Below, piece by piece: positions 33,922 to 43,035 of a stretch of 64,000 bases of DNA. The translations under genes were made by a program, and so were the position numbers. The stretch is from Acetitomaculum ruminis DSM 5522 (GTDB lineage Bacteria; Bacillota; Clostridia; Lachnospirales; Lachnospiraceae), in the NCBI RefSeq assembly GCF_900112085.1, contig NZ_FOJY01000006.1:62001-126000 (forward strand), read 5' to 3'. Every line of letters starts with the position of its first letter. Within the stretch, counting starts at the first letter, position 1. Below the pieces are notes generated by a model, which did not search any database, had not been told where the DNA came from, and saw only the letters and a program-made list of their open reading frames with translations.

Positions 33922-34032
33922 TAGGTTGCTTGTAATTACGGATAAAGAAAAATATTCAATTAATTTTTACTAAGTCTAATATCAGCCTGTGTAAACAAAT
34001 AGCAGTAACAAATATCTTACAGGAGGTAATTT

Positions 34033-34896
34033 ATGAATAATAATAAGTTAATTTGTAAAAAAATATTTGTGGTAATAATGACAGCGGTTATAATTATAGC
34101 AGGAATAGGCATTCAAGGGATTGAAGCAGCAGCTTTTACCAATTCCTATGGGGTTTTGCTTGGGGTTACAAGAGATAAAATTTCAAAATTATCCAATTAT
34201 AAAACGATAATAATTGATGCTTCAGAGTATAAAGCAAGTGACATTAAGAAGCTTAAAAAAGCAGGACATACAGTTTATTCTTATTTAAATATCGGCTCAG
34301 TTGAAACCTATAGAAGTTATTATAAAAAGTTTAAAAAACATACATTGGGTTCTTATGATAATTGGCCGGATGAATACTGGATGGATGTATCCTATACAAC
34401 TTGGCAAAAATATATTGTAAATACTCAGGCGAAAAGTATTTACAAAAAAGGTATAGATGGGTTCTTTATTGATAATTGTGATGTGTATTACAATTTTAAA
34501 AAGAATAAAATCTATAATGGATTATTGAATATACTGAAAAACTTAAGAAAGTCCTATGGACTTCCTGTAATAGTTAATGGCGGAGATACTTTTGTAACTA
34601 AAGTTTTAAAAAGTGGAAACAGTTATAAAGGAAAGAAAATAATAAATGCTGTTAATCAGGAATGTGTCTATTCAAGTATAAAAGATTATACAAAGAATGT
34701 ATTTGGCACAGCATCAAAATCCAGTAGAAATTATTTTATATCATATCTTAAAAGTTGTAAGAAAAAGGGACTTTCTGTTTATCTTACCGAATACACAAAG
34801 GATGCTAAACTAAAAAAATCAATAGCTTCTTTTTGTAAAAAGATGGGTTATAAATATTATATTTCATCTACGGTGGGACTTACCGGTGATAAATAA
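34033..34896 (+). CDS. Secreted GH114-like (endo-alpha-1,4-polygalactosaminidase type) protein
   Basis: The 287-residue protein has a signal peptide ending near residue 33 (IEAAA). The mature part is a single barrel-type domain with IIIDASEY, VYSYLNIGSVETYRSYY, the block DEYWMDVSYTTWQKYI, GIDGFFIDNCDVY and VIVNGGDTF, matching the GH114/TM1410 group. Known members cleave galactosamine-containing exopolysaccharide. The acidic residues expected at the active site (Asp in FFIDN and the Glu in NQECVY) are present. The protein is very basic, so it may bind wall polymers. It has its own promoter and a terminator. Confidence 0.82.
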   Translation: MNNNKLICKKIFVVIMTAVIIIAGIGIQGIEAAAFTNSYGVLLGVTRDKISKLSNYKTIIIDASEYKASDIKKLKKAGHTVYSYLNIGSVETYRSYYKKFKKHTLGSYDNWPDEYWMDVSYTTWQKYIVNTQAKSIYKKGIDGFFIDNCDVYYNFKKNKIYNGLLNILKNLRKSYGLPVIVNGGDTFVTKVLKSGNSYKGKKIINAVNQECVYSSIKDYTKNVFGTASKSSRNYFISYLKSCKKKGLSVYLTEYTKDAKLKKSIASFCKKMGYKYYISSTVGLTGDK

Positions 34897-34898
34897 AA

Positions 34899-34921
34899 GC
34901 TTTAACTGTTAAAGCCCTTTT
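34899..34921 (+). terminator. Terminator after the GH114-like gene
   Basis: GCTTTAAC and GTTAAAGC pair around one base, followed by CCTTTT. Confidence 0.6.
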
Positions 34922-34948
34922 GGGAGTATTATAAGGAAAGGAAAAAAC

Positions 34949-35695
34949 ATGTATTCATTTAAAAGTAGGGTAAGGTATAGTGAAATAGATAAAGATGGAA
35001 TAGTTACATTTCCTGCCATTATTGATTATTTTCAGGATTGTGTTACATTTCAAAGTGAAGATTTGAATATAGGCTTGAAATATCTGAAAGAGAAAAAAAG
35101 AGCCTGGGTAGTAGCTTTTTGGCAGGTTGATGTTTTAGAAATGCCGGAATTTTCCAGGGAAATAATAATTAACACATGGCCCTATGAATTAAATGGATTT
35201 ATGGGATACAGAAATTTTACAATAACAGATGCAAAATCAAACAGATTACTGGTAAGGGCAAACTCAGTCTGGGTTTGTATGGATACCGAAAAAAAACGTC
35301 CCGTAAAAATTGATATTATAGAAAAAGAAAAATATGAATTGGAAGAAAAATTTCCTATGGAATATGCTTCCAGAAAATTAAGTATTCCAGAAAATCTACA
35401 ATTTCACCAAGGCTTTATTGTGGAAAGTTTCCAGCTTGATACTAATGGACATATGAATAATAGCCAATATATCAGGGCTGCCTGGGCTTATAAAAAAAGC
35501 AGAAAGAAAATTTTCTCTTTAAGAACAGAATATGTAAGATCAGCCCGGCTTGGAGAAACCATTTATCCCAAAACCATGGTAAGCGATGATAAAGAAGTAA
35601 TTGTGCTTTGTGGTGAAGGAGATATTGTTTATGCAATAGTTGAACTGATATATCAAAAAGAAAAGGATTTTCGTTTAAAGATTGTAAAAGGTTAG
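34949..35695 (+). CDS. Acyl-ACP thioesterase, FatA type
   Basis: The 248-residue protein consists of two hotdog domains. The first begins YSFKSRVRYSEIDKDGIVTFPAIIDYFQDCVTFQSEDL and has WVVAFWQVDV and INTWPYELNGFMGYRNF; the second begins SFQLDTNGHMNNSQYIRAAW with the Asn and His residues usual for catalysis. Such enzymes release fatty acids from acyl carrier protein. The role in this organism (membrane lipids, lipoprotein or volatile acid production) is open. The next gene is cvfB, 48 bases on. Confidence 0.9.
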   Translation: MYSFKSRVRYSEIDKDGIVTFPAIIDYFQDCVTFQSEDLNIGLKYLKEKKRAWVVAFWQVDVLEMPEFSREIIINTWPYELNGFMGYRNFTITDAKSNRLLVRANSVWVCMDTEKKRPVKIDIIEKEKYELEEKFPMEYASRKLSIPENLQFHQGFIVESFQLDTNGHMNNSQYIRAAWAYKKSRKKIFSLRTEYVRSARLGETIYPKTMVSDDKEVIVLCGEGDIVYAIVELIYQKEKDFRLKIVKG

Positions 35696-35743
35696 ATATT
35701 ATCAGGAAAAATTATTTTACATAAGTATAGAAAGAGGAAAAAA

Positions 35744-36592
35744 ATGTTTAAATTAGGTTGCATGCAAAAGCTTAAAATAGTAAAAACAGTGGACTTTGGT
35801 GTTTATCTTGCACAAGAGGAGGAAAATGAAAATAGAGTCTTACTTCCAAAAAAACAAGTGCCACAAGGAGCCAATCTAGGGGATGAAATCCAGGTTTTTA
35901 TTTATAAAGATTCTAAAGATAGAATTATTTCCACAACCAATACTCCAAAGATTATGTTGGGGGAAACAGCTGTCTTAGAGGTTATAGAAACAGGAAAAAT
36001 AGGAGCATTTCTTGACTGGGGTATGGAAAAAGATTTGCTTCTTCCATTTAAAGAGCAGACAGTTCCGGTAAAGGCAGGAGATCAGGTTCTGGTTGCTTTA
36101 TATGTGGATAAAAGTGAGAGACTTTGCGCCACCACAAAAGTTTATGATTATTTAAGCCTTGCATCTCCCTATGACAAAGATGACATGGTAAGAGGACGGG
36201 TTTATGAGGTTTCAAAAGAATTTGGAATATATGTGGCTGTAGATGATAAATATCAGGGAAGAATTTCACCGGAGCAGTTTGAAAACAATGTAAAGTACGG
36301 TGACATTATTGAAGCCAGGGTAACTGAGAGAAAACAGGATGGAAAACTTGATCTTAGCATGAGACAAAAAGCCTATTTGCAAATGGATGAAGATGCCAGA
36401 AATATTATGGAACTTATTATGTCAAAAGGCGGAAGATTAGGTTTTAATGACAAGGCAGATAAAGAAATAATAAAGGATGTTACGGGACTTAGTAAAAATG
36501 CCTTTAAAAGGGCTGTTGGAAAGTTATACAAAGAAAGAAAGGTGGATATCACACCTGATGATATTTTAGCAACTTCTATAATGAGGTTTTAA
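35744..36592 (+). CDS. cvfB: CvfB/YitL S1-type RNA-binding protein
   Basis: The 282-residue protein has repeated S1-like OB folds: an N-terminal one (KIVKTVDFGVYLAQEEENENRVLLPKKQV), a second (LEVIETGKIGAFLDWGMEKDLLLPFKEQ), and a third with RGRVYEVSKEFGIYVAVDDKYQGRI. It ends in a winged-helix-like segment (GLSKNAFKRAVGKLYKERKVDI), the layout of CvfB of Staphylococcus, which binds RNA and alters virulence gene expression. The target here is unknown. The ribosome binding site is AGAGG. It lies between a thioesterase and trxB on the same strand. Confidence 0.92.
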   Translation: MFKLGCMQKLKIVKTVDFGVYLAQEEENENRVLLPKKQVPQGANLGDEIQVFIYKDSKDRIISTTNTPKIMLGETAVLEVIETGKIGAFLDWGMEKDLLLPFKEQTVPVKAGDQVLVALYVDKSERLCATTKVYDYLSLASPYDKDDMVRGRVYEVSKEFGIYVAVDDKYQGRISPEQFENNVKYGDIIEARVTERKQDGKLDLSMRQKAYLQMDEDARNIMELIMSKGGRLGFNDKADKEIIKDVTGLSKNAFKRAVGKLYKERKVDITPDDILATSIMRF

Positions 36593-36640
36593 CATTAAAT
36601 TCTTACATAGGTATTTGGAATTTTTAAGGAGGAGTGATAT

Positions 36641-37558
36641 ATGTATGATTTAATAATTGCAGGGGGAGGACCAGCCGGAGTAAGCGCTGCAATTTATGCC
36701 AAAAGAGCAATGCTTGATGTTATTTTGGTTGAGTCAAACTATACTACCGGTGGACAGATACTAGAAACATACGAAGTAGACAATTATCCCGGGATTCCCG
36801 GTATCAATGGTTTTGACCTTGGTATGAAATTTAAGGAGCACATGGATAAATTTGGTGTGGAAACTTTAAATGCGGTAATTAAATCCATTAAAACCCAGGG
36901 AAAAGTTAAAAAAGTAATAACTTCCAAAAAAGAACTGGAAGCAAAAGCCGTTATAATAGCCTTGGGAGCCAGTCACAAAGGTCTTATGGTAAAAGGTGAA
37001 AAAGAATTTTCAGGTAAGGGAGTTTCTTATTGTGCAACCTGTGACGGAAACTTTTACAAGGACGGAGTTTGCGCAGTAGTAGGGGGAGGAGATGTTGCAT
37101 TAGAAGATGCCATATATCTTTCAAGAATCTGCAAAAAAGTTTATCTGATTCACAGAAGGGATGAATTCAGAGGCGCCAAAAGCCTTCAGGAAGTAGTAAA
37201 AAATACTGAAAACATACAAATCATCTGGGATAGCGTTATTACGGAAATCTGCGGTGATGATACAGTATCAGCTTTAAAAATTTTAAATAAGAAGACAAAT
37301 GAAAATTCAAGCCTTGAAGTTGAAGGACTGTTTATAGCTACAGGCATAGTTCCAAATACTATTGACATTGATATAGATGTTGAAAAAGACAGTGTAGGTT
37401 ATATAGTGGCACAGGAAGACTGCAAAACCAGTAAAGAAGGAATATTTGCTGCCGGGGATATCAGAACCAAGAGACTTCGACAGGTTATTACTGCGGCTTC
37501 TGACGGTGCCAATGCTGTAACATCAGTAGAAGAGTATCTTCAGGACTATGATAAGTAA
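36641..37558 (+). CDS. trxB: Thioredoxin reductase
   Basis: The 305-residue flavoprotein has the FAD-binding AGGGPAGVSAAIYA at the N-terminus, the redox-active CATC in SYCATCDGNFYK, the NAD(P)H-binding VVGGGDVALEDA, and the second FAD motif GIFAAGDIRTKRLRQV. The arrangement is that of low-molecular-weight thioredoxin reductase, which reduces thioredoxin with NADPH. No thioredoxin gene is next to it. The ribosome binding site is AAGGAGG. A 10-bp stem (GCAGGATTTA) lies 29 bases after the stop. Confidence 0.93.
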   Translation: MYDLIIAGGGPAGVSAAIYAKRAMLDVILVESNYTTGGQILETYEVDNYPGIPGINGFDLGMKFKEHMDKFGVETLNAVIKSIKTQGKVKKVITSKKELEAKAVIIALGASHKGLMVKGEKEFSGKGVSYCATCDGNFYKDGVCAVVGGGDVALEDAIYLSRICKKVYLIHRRDEFRGAKSLQEVVKNTENIQIIWDSVITEICGDDTVSALKILNKKTNENSSLEVEGLFIATGIVPNTIDIDIDVEKDSVGYIVAQEDCKTSKEGIFAAGDIRTKRLRQVITAASDGANAVTSVEEYLQDYDK

Positions 37559-37707
37559 CACAGATAAAAATTATCACTTCGAAAATGCAGGATTTATGAC
37601 AAAATAAAGTTTAAATCCTGCAAAAAATGCAGTAATTGTTTTAACATTTATGAATATTATTAATATTTACAATAATAAATTTTTTCTTAAGAGAGTTTAT
37701 AAAAATT

Positions 37708-37828
37708 TTATCCACTTTTTCTGCAAAGAATTATTCACATTTATAATCATAAAAAACCCCGAAAAAACGGAAAAAATCTAAAAGTTATCCACCTTATCCA
37801 CATTTTTCAATAAGAAATCTGTGGATAA
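37708..37828. promoter_or_regulatory. Cluster of five DnaA-box-like sites next to AT-rich DNA
   Basis: TTATCCACT (37708-37716), TTATTCACA (37731-37739), TTATCCACC (37785-37793), TTATCCACA (37794-37802) and, in the opposite direction, TGTGGATAA (37820-37828) lie within 121 bases. Two are exact TTATCCACA and one is the accepted TTATNCACA variant. The next 100 bases are almost pure AT. No dnaA, dnaN or rpmH gene is in the window, so a titration or regulatory cluster is as likely as an origin. Confidence 0.7.
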
Positions 37829-38033
37829 AGTGGAAAAGAAAGGTAATTTTTCTATTTATAAAGTTTATATTTATTTTTAATTTTATAAAAAATGCTCAAT
37901 TCATTTTTTTGATAAAAGGAATTTTGTGATATAATATTCAGAAAATTCATGTAAAAACCCTAACTTGAAAATATAGCTTATATTTGTTATACTATAATAA
38001 CTGTAAAATACAATTGAAAATAAGGGATATGGA

Positions 38034-38753
38034 ATGAGCAGTTATGCTTATTTATGCACAATAGGTGCTATGGGTATGAAAAAGAAAATAGATGTAATGG
38101 GCATTGGAATGGATTTTATGGATTTAAAACAGGTCATGCTCGAAATAGATTCATTTATGAATGATACGGTTTTAAATATTGTAGAAATTGTCAGCCTGGA
38201 GACAATGGCTTTGATGGGAGAACATCCTGAAATCAGAAGTTGTCTTAATCAGGCCAATATTGTTATGCCCGGAGAAAGGGATATATTGTCTTTTTTTGGA
38301 CTTGAAGAGGAATTTAAACATCAGGATTTTCATATAGAAGGCTTTTTTGCTGAATTTGTAAAACAACTTGAGAAAAATAACAGGACAGTCTATGTTATTG
38401 CTTCAAGGCAACAGCAGTTAGATGATTGTTTTGAGATAATAAACGATAATAAATATAATATAAATATTGTGGGTAGCAGCATTTATGATGAAAAAATCCA
38501 CAATTCCGATGTAACTGTAAATGACGTTAATTCTTTAAATCCCGATGTGGTATTGCTTCTATTAAGCTCACCTGTTTGCGAAATGTTTATTAACGAAAAC
38601 AGGACGAGACTTCTTACCAGATTAGTTATAGCAACAGACAATGATCCACTTCTTAAGAAAAAGGACAATAAAATTTCACATTTTTTTCGTAGTATCTTTA
38701 ACAAAAGTATATTAAAATTAAGCCTCAGCAGATATAGAGGCAAAGATAAGTAA
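38034..38753 (+). CDS. Divergent WecG/TagA-like protein
   Basis: The 239-residue protein resembles the WecG/TagA/CpsF glycosyltransferase family in outline: an early (I)DVMGIGMDFM stretch, a region near residue 80 where the family has its conserved Asp-Gly, and a later segment with VYVIASRQQQLDDCFEIINDN where the family binds the donor (relatives have FLLGG). However, the key Asp-Gly is not seen (MPGERDILSF instead) and the C-terminal part is basic and shortened. It may have another function. The start is uncertain; ATG 38034 has AAGGG upstream, and a later ATG (MGMKKKIDV) is possible. A TATAAT-type promoter lies about 37909-37935. Confidence 0.5.
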   Translation: MSSYAYLCTIGAMGMKKKIDVMGIGMDFMDLKQVMLEIDSFMNDTVLNIVEIVSLETMALMGEHPEIRSCLNQANIVMPGERDILSFFGLEEEFKHQDFHIEGFFAEFVKQLEKNNRTVYVIASRQQQLDDCFEIINDNKYNINIVGSSIYDEKIHNSDVTVNDVNSLNPDVVLLLLSSPVCEMFINENRTRLLTRLVIATDNDPLLKKKDNKISHFFRSIFNKSILKLSLSRYRGKDK

Positions 38754-38983
38754 CTTTATTACACATTACATAAGAAGATACATAAGGTTTGATTTTCTTT
38801 TGTGAAATATTTCGTATGAATTTTTCTTGAAATTATTGCTTGAACTGAACTTTTCTATAAAAAGTATTAGATTTACCCTTTATTTTTTTGTGAAAATGCA
38901 TTAATATACTTATTGAATACATTTTTTTTGTTAAAAAGTGCAAATTAGTTATTGTGTAAGATTACTAGAAAAGGAGTGAAAGT

Positions 38984-40072
38984 ATGATTTCAAATCAAAT
39001 ACTTCAAAATACATTAGACGGATTAAGAGCAATTACAAGAATTGAACTTTGTGTTATGGATACAGAAGGAAAAGTTCTTGCAAGCACACACGAAAATGGT
39101 GAGAAATATCAGGATGCCATTGCATCATTTATAGATTCACCTGCTGAAAGCCAGACTGTGCAGGATTGTCAGTTTTTTAAGGTTTTTGACGATCATCAAT
39201 TAGAGTATGTTCTTTTGGCTGAAGGCGGAAGTGAAGATGTGTATATGGTTGGAAAGATTGCTTCTTTTCAGGTTCAGAATCTTTTGATAGCTTATAAAGA
39301 GCGTTTTGATAAAGATAATTTTATTAAAAATTTATTATTGGACAATTTACTTCTTGTGGATATTTACAATCGTGCAAAGAAATTGCACATTGAAACAGAA
39401 AGTGACAGAGTAGTTTACATTATTGAATGTGAAAGAGACAAAGAAGGAAATGATATTGAAAAAGTAAGAGAAATCTTTGGCGAGAAGTCAAAAAATTTCA
39501 TTACTGCAGTTGATGAGAAAAATATTATTGTTGTTAAACAGCTTTTAGAAGATGAAAATACAGATGATATTTATAAAGATGCACAAAACATTTTGGAGGT
39601 TATAGATCCGGATGGCACTCAGGGAGCTAATGTAGCTTATGGTACCGTTGTAAGCGAGATTAAGGAAGTATCTCGCTCCTATAAGGAAGCTAAACTTGCT
39701 CTTGATGTAGGAAAAATCTTTTTTGAAGAAAAGAAGGTTATTGCCTATAGTGCATTGGGAATAGGAAGACTAATTTATCAGTTACCTATACCTCTTTGCA
39801 AAATGTTCATTAAAGAAATCTTTGACGGAAAATCTCCTGATGAGTTTGATGAAGAAACTCTTACAACTATTAATAAATTCTTTGAGAATTCACTTAATGT
39901 ATCAGAAACTTCACGTCAGCTTTACATTCACAGGAATACCCTTGTATACAGACTTGACAAACTTCAAAAGAGTACAGGTCTTGATCTTAGGGTTTTTGAA
40001 GATGCAATTACATTTAAAATTGCCCTTATGGTTGTTAAGTATATGAAGTATATGGAAACTTTAGACTATTAA
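38984..40072 (+). CDS. PucR/CdaR-type transcriptional regulator
   Basis: The 362-residue protein has a variable N-terminal sensor part (about 1-130, a sugar-diacid-recognition type region starting LQNTLDGLRAITRIELCVMDTEGKVLAS), a middle domain (about 140-270) and a C-terminal helix-turn-helix of the PucR group. The latter reads SLNVSETSRQLYIHRNTLVYRLDKL and ends with the conserved EDAITFKIALMV. This family activates or represses genes in response to a metabolite. It lies 18 bases before ftsE on the same strand, so it may control the cell-division operon or simply share its transcript. The signal is unknown. Confidence 0.87.
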   Translation: MISNQILQNTLDGLRAITRIELCVMDTEGKVLASTHENGEKYQDAIASFIDSPAESQTVQDCQFFKVFDDHQLEYVLLAEGGSEDVYMVGKIASFQVQNLLIAYKERFDKDNFIKNLLLDNLLLVDIYNRAKKLHIETESDRVVYIIECERDKEGNDIEKVREIFGEKSKNFITAVDEKNIIVVKQLLEDENTDDIYKDAQNILEVIDPDGTQGANVAYGTVVSEIKEVSRSYKEAKLALDVGKIFFEEKKVIAYSALGIGRLIYQLPIPLCKMFIKEIFDGKSPDEFDEETLTTINKFFENSLNVSETSRQLYIHRNTLVYRLDKLQKSTGLDLRVFEDAITFKIALMVVKYMKYMETLDY

Positions 40073-40090
40073 TTTAAAGGAGAGACATTA

Positions 40091-40768
40091 ATGATTATTC
40101 TTGAAAATGTGAGTAAGTCATATGGTAATACGGGAGTTCCTGCTATAAAGAATATGAATCTTCACATTAAACGAGGTGAATTTGTATTTATAGTTGGTCC
40201 CAGTGGTTCAGGAAAATCCACACTTATAAAACTTTTATTAAAGGAGTTAGATCCTACAGAGGGAAATATTACAATAAATAACCTAAACATTCGAAGAATT
40301 AAAAAAAGACATGTTCCGAAGTTTAGGCGACAAATCGGTGTAGTATTCCAGGATTTCAGACTTTTAGAAGACAGAAATGTATATGAGAATATTGCATTTG
40401 CCCAAAAAGTTATTGAAACTCCTAACAGGATAATAAAAAGACAGGTTCCTACTATGCTTTCCATGGTGGGGCTTGCTGAAAAATACAAATCATTTCCTAA
40501 TCAGCTGTCAGGAGGAGAACAGCAAAGGGTTGCTCTTGCCAGAGCTTTGGTTAATAACCCTAAGATTCTTTTGGCGGATGAGCCTACAGGAAACCTTGAT
40601 CCAAAAAATTCCTGGGAGATTATGAAACTTCTTGAAGAAGCAAATCAAAGAGGCACTACAGTAGTTGTTGTTACCCACAACAAAGAAATTGTTGATGCGA
40701 TGAAAAAAAGGGTAATTACAATGAAAAAAGGTGAGATTATCAGTGACGAGTATCAAGGAGGCTACTAA
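40091..40768 (+). CDS. ftsE: Cell division ATPase FtsE
   Basis: The 225-residue ATPase has the FtsE start MIILENVSKSYGN, Walker A GPSGSGKST, KFRRQIGVVFQDFRLL, signature LSGGEQQRVALARAL, Walker B ILLADEPTG, and VVTHNKEIVDAM. With FtsX it forms a membrane complex that uses ATP to switch on peptidoglycan hydrolases at the septum. Its stop codon overlaps the ftsX start by one base, and the likely hydrolase and further genes follow. Confidence 0.97.
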   Translation: MIILENVSKSYGNTGVPAIKNMNLHIKRGEFVFIVGPSGSGKSTLIKLLLKELDPTEGNITINNLNIRRIKKRHVPKFRRQIGVVFQDFRLLEDRNVYENIAFAQKVIETPNRIIKRQVPTMLSMVGLAEKYKSFPNQLSGGEQQRVALARALVNNPKILLADEPTGNLDPKNSWEIMKLLEEANQRGTTVVVVTHNKEIVDAMKKRVITMKKGEIISDEYQGGY

Positions 40769-41679
40769 TGCATTTTAGTTCTTTTTTCTATAATTTAAAA
40801 CAGGGTATAAAAAATATACAAAGAAACAAGATGTTTTCTTTTGTTTCCATGGCTACCATGGCAGCATGTATATTTTTATTCAGTATATTTTTTTCTATAA
40901 TAGTTAATTTTAGAAGTATTGTTAAACAGGCTGAGTCCGGTGTTGCGGTTACGGTATTTTTTGATGCTGATTTAAGCGATGAAGAGATAACTTTGTTAGG
41001 AGAAAAAATAAAAACCAGACCGGAAGTATCAAAAATCAAATATGTCACAGCTGAGGAAGCATGGGCAGAATACGAAAAAGAATATTACGGTGATGCTGCC
41101 AGTACCTTAGGCGAAGGCTTTAAGAATGATAATCCTTTAGCTGATTCTGCAAATTATGAAGTATATCTTAGTGATGTTTCAAAGCAGACTTCACTTGTGG
41201 AATATGTGGAATCTCTTGACGGAGTAAGACAGGTTAACAAATCAGACGTGGTTGCAAATACTTTGTCAAGCTTTAATCTTTTACTGGGATATGTATCAGG
41301 TGCTGTCATAATAATACTTCTTGGTGTAGCGGTATTTTTGATAAGCAATACCGTAACGACAGGTATTTCTGTAAGAAAAGAGGAAATTGCCATTATGAAA
41401 CTTATTGGTGCTTCCGATTCCTTTGTAAGAGCACCTTTTATAGTAGAAGGTGTAATAATAGGACTTATCGGTGCTGCCATACCTCTTGTTATTTTTTATT
41501 TCCTTTATAATAAGGTGATAGAATATATTGTATCAAGGTTTAGTATATTAAATGATATATTAAGTTTTATGTCAGTAGGAAGTGTTTATTCAATTCTTGT
41601 TCCAGTTGCTTTGGTATTAGGAGTAGGTATTGGATTTTTCGGAAGTATATTTGCAGTAAGAAGACATCTTGATGTTTAA
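40768..41679 (+). CDS. ftsX: Cell division protein FtsX
   Basis: The 303-residue protein has an N-terminal helix (about 25-45), a large extracellular loop (about 46-165) and three membrane segments at the C-terminus. The motif ISNTVTTGISVRKEEIAIMKLIGASDSFVRAPFIVEG is diagnostic. The extracellular loop contacts the hydrolase activator, here probably the M23 protein encoded 57 bases downstream. The ftsE-ftsX junction overlaps by one base. Confidence 0.97.
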   Translation: MHFSSFFYNLKQGIKNIQRNKMFSFVSMATMAACIFLFSIFFSIIVNFRSIVKQAESGVAVTVFFDADLSDEEITLLGEKIKTRPEVSKIKYVTAEEAWAEYEKEYYGDAASTLGEGFKNDNPLADSANYEVYLSDVSKQTSLVEYVESLDGVRQVNKSDVVANTLSSFNLLLGYVSGAVIIILLGVAVFLISNTVTTGISVRKEEIAIMKLIGASDSFVRAPFIVEGVIIGLIGAAIPLVIFYFLYNKVIEYIVSRFSILNDILSFMSVGSVYSILVPVALVLGVGIGFFGSIFAVRRHLDV

Positions 41680-41736
41680 TGTGCTTCTTATTAATACTAA
41701 AAAGGGGAGTATCTGCGGGGAAAGGATAGTCCGGTT

Positions 41737-43011
41737 GTGAAAAGATTTAGTATAAAAAAAGTAATTTCTATGATATTAATATTTTCAATTTTTTCTACAC
41801 AGTCTTCTTTTGCTACTGAGCTCGATGATGCAATGGAGCAAAAGGAGAACTTAGAGAAAGAATTGAATAATTCTGAAGAAAAGCTGGAGAATCTAAAGGA
41901 ATCAGAAAGCCAGATAAATGGTGAGCTGGAGAATTTAGATACCCAGCTTACTGAGGTTTCAGGGAAACTTGAAAATCTTGAGGGTGAACTTAAGCTTAAG
42001 CAAGAAGATATTCAGCGTACAAGCGATGAATTGGAATATACCAAAAAACAGCTTAAATCCGAATATGAAATGATGAAAAAAAGAATTAAGTTCACCTATG
42101 AAAATAACAGTATGTCAATACTTACGGTATTACTTGAGTCTGATTCTATTGCTGGTTTTCTAAACAAAATCACCTATTTTTTGAAAATTTCCGATTACGA
42201 ACAAAGAAAAATGGATGAATATAATAAGCTGGCAAATGAGGTATCCCAAAAAAAAGAAAAGCTTCAAAAAGAATATGATGAAGCCAGTGCTTTAAAAAAT
42301 GAAATTACAGCAAGACAGGAAGAACTTACAAGTCTTGTGGCTGAAAAACAAAAAGCAAAGGAAGCGGCGGCTGAATCTATAGCAAAGGCAGAGGAAGAAG
42401 AAAGCCATGTTCAGGAAGAATTAGATGCTACAAATGAAACAATAACTGCAATCAAGCAGGCTCTTGCGGCTATGGAGGCAGAAAGAAAGGCAGCTGAAGA
42501 AGCTGCCAGACAAAAAGCACAAGAAGAGGCTAAAAAGCAGGCAGAAAATGCAGCCAATAACGATGTTTCAAATGATAACAATTCTTCTCCGGAGGAAAAT
42601 ACAAACAATGGATCCGGGGGTGTATTTTTGTGGCCTTGTCCTTCTTCTACGAGAATATCTTCTGACTATGGATACAGAGAGATAATTGACGGTGTAACAA
42701 GTTCCACCAGTCACAATGGAATTGACATCCCTGCAGCAGCAGGAAGTAATATAATTGCGGCTGAAAGCGGAAAAGTAATAATTGCAAGATATAGTAATAC
42801 CGCCGGAAACTGGATTACCATAAGTCACGGCAATGGATTGTGTAGCGTATATATGCATGCATCGAAGCTTTATGTATCAGAAGGACAAAATGTAAACAAA
42901 GGAGATGTAATCGCGGCTGTAGGAACTACGGGGTCTTCTACCGGGAATCATCTTCACTTTGGGGTGAGCTTAAACGGAGCATATGTTAATCCCTGGAATT
43001 ATTTAAGATAA
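41737..43011 (+). CDS. Secreted coiled-coil M23-family peptidoglycan hydrolase or activator
   Basis: The 424-residue protein starts at GTG 41737 and has a signal peptide (cleavage near residue 27, after SFA). A long coiled-coil (about 30-275, with Ala/Glu/Lys-rich repeats) and a Ser/Asn linker are followed by an M23 domain with HNGIDIPAAAGS and HASKLYVS, then GNHLHFGV. The zinc ligands HxxxD and HxH are intact, so it is an enzyme rather than an inactive EnvC-type activator. The build (coiled coil plus catalytic domain) is the analogue of PcsB in streptococci and CwlO in Bacillus, regulated by FtsEX. Its gene position, directly after ftsX, supports that. Confidence 0.92.
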   Translation: MKRFSIKKVISMILIFSIFSTQSSFATELDDAMEQKENLEKELNNSEEKLENLKESESQINGELENLDTQLTEVSGKLENLEGELKLKQEDIQRTSDELEYTKKQLKSEYEMMKKRIKFTYENNSMSILTVLLESDSIAGFLNKITYFLKISDYEQRKMDEYNKLANEVSQKKEKLQKEYDEASALKNEITARQEELTSLVAEKQKAKEAAAESIAKAEEEESHVQEELDATNETITAIKQALAAMEAERKAAEEAARQKAQEEAKKQAENAANNDVSNDNNSSPEENTNNGSGGVFLWPCPSSTRISSDYGYREIIDGVTSSTSHNGIDIPAAAGSNIIAAESGKVIIARYSNTAGNWITISHGNGLCSVYMHASKLYVSEGQNVNKGDVIAAVGTTGSSTGNHLHFGVSLNGAYVNPWNYLR

Positions 43012-43035
43012 TAAAATTAGAAAATGGTATAGATT

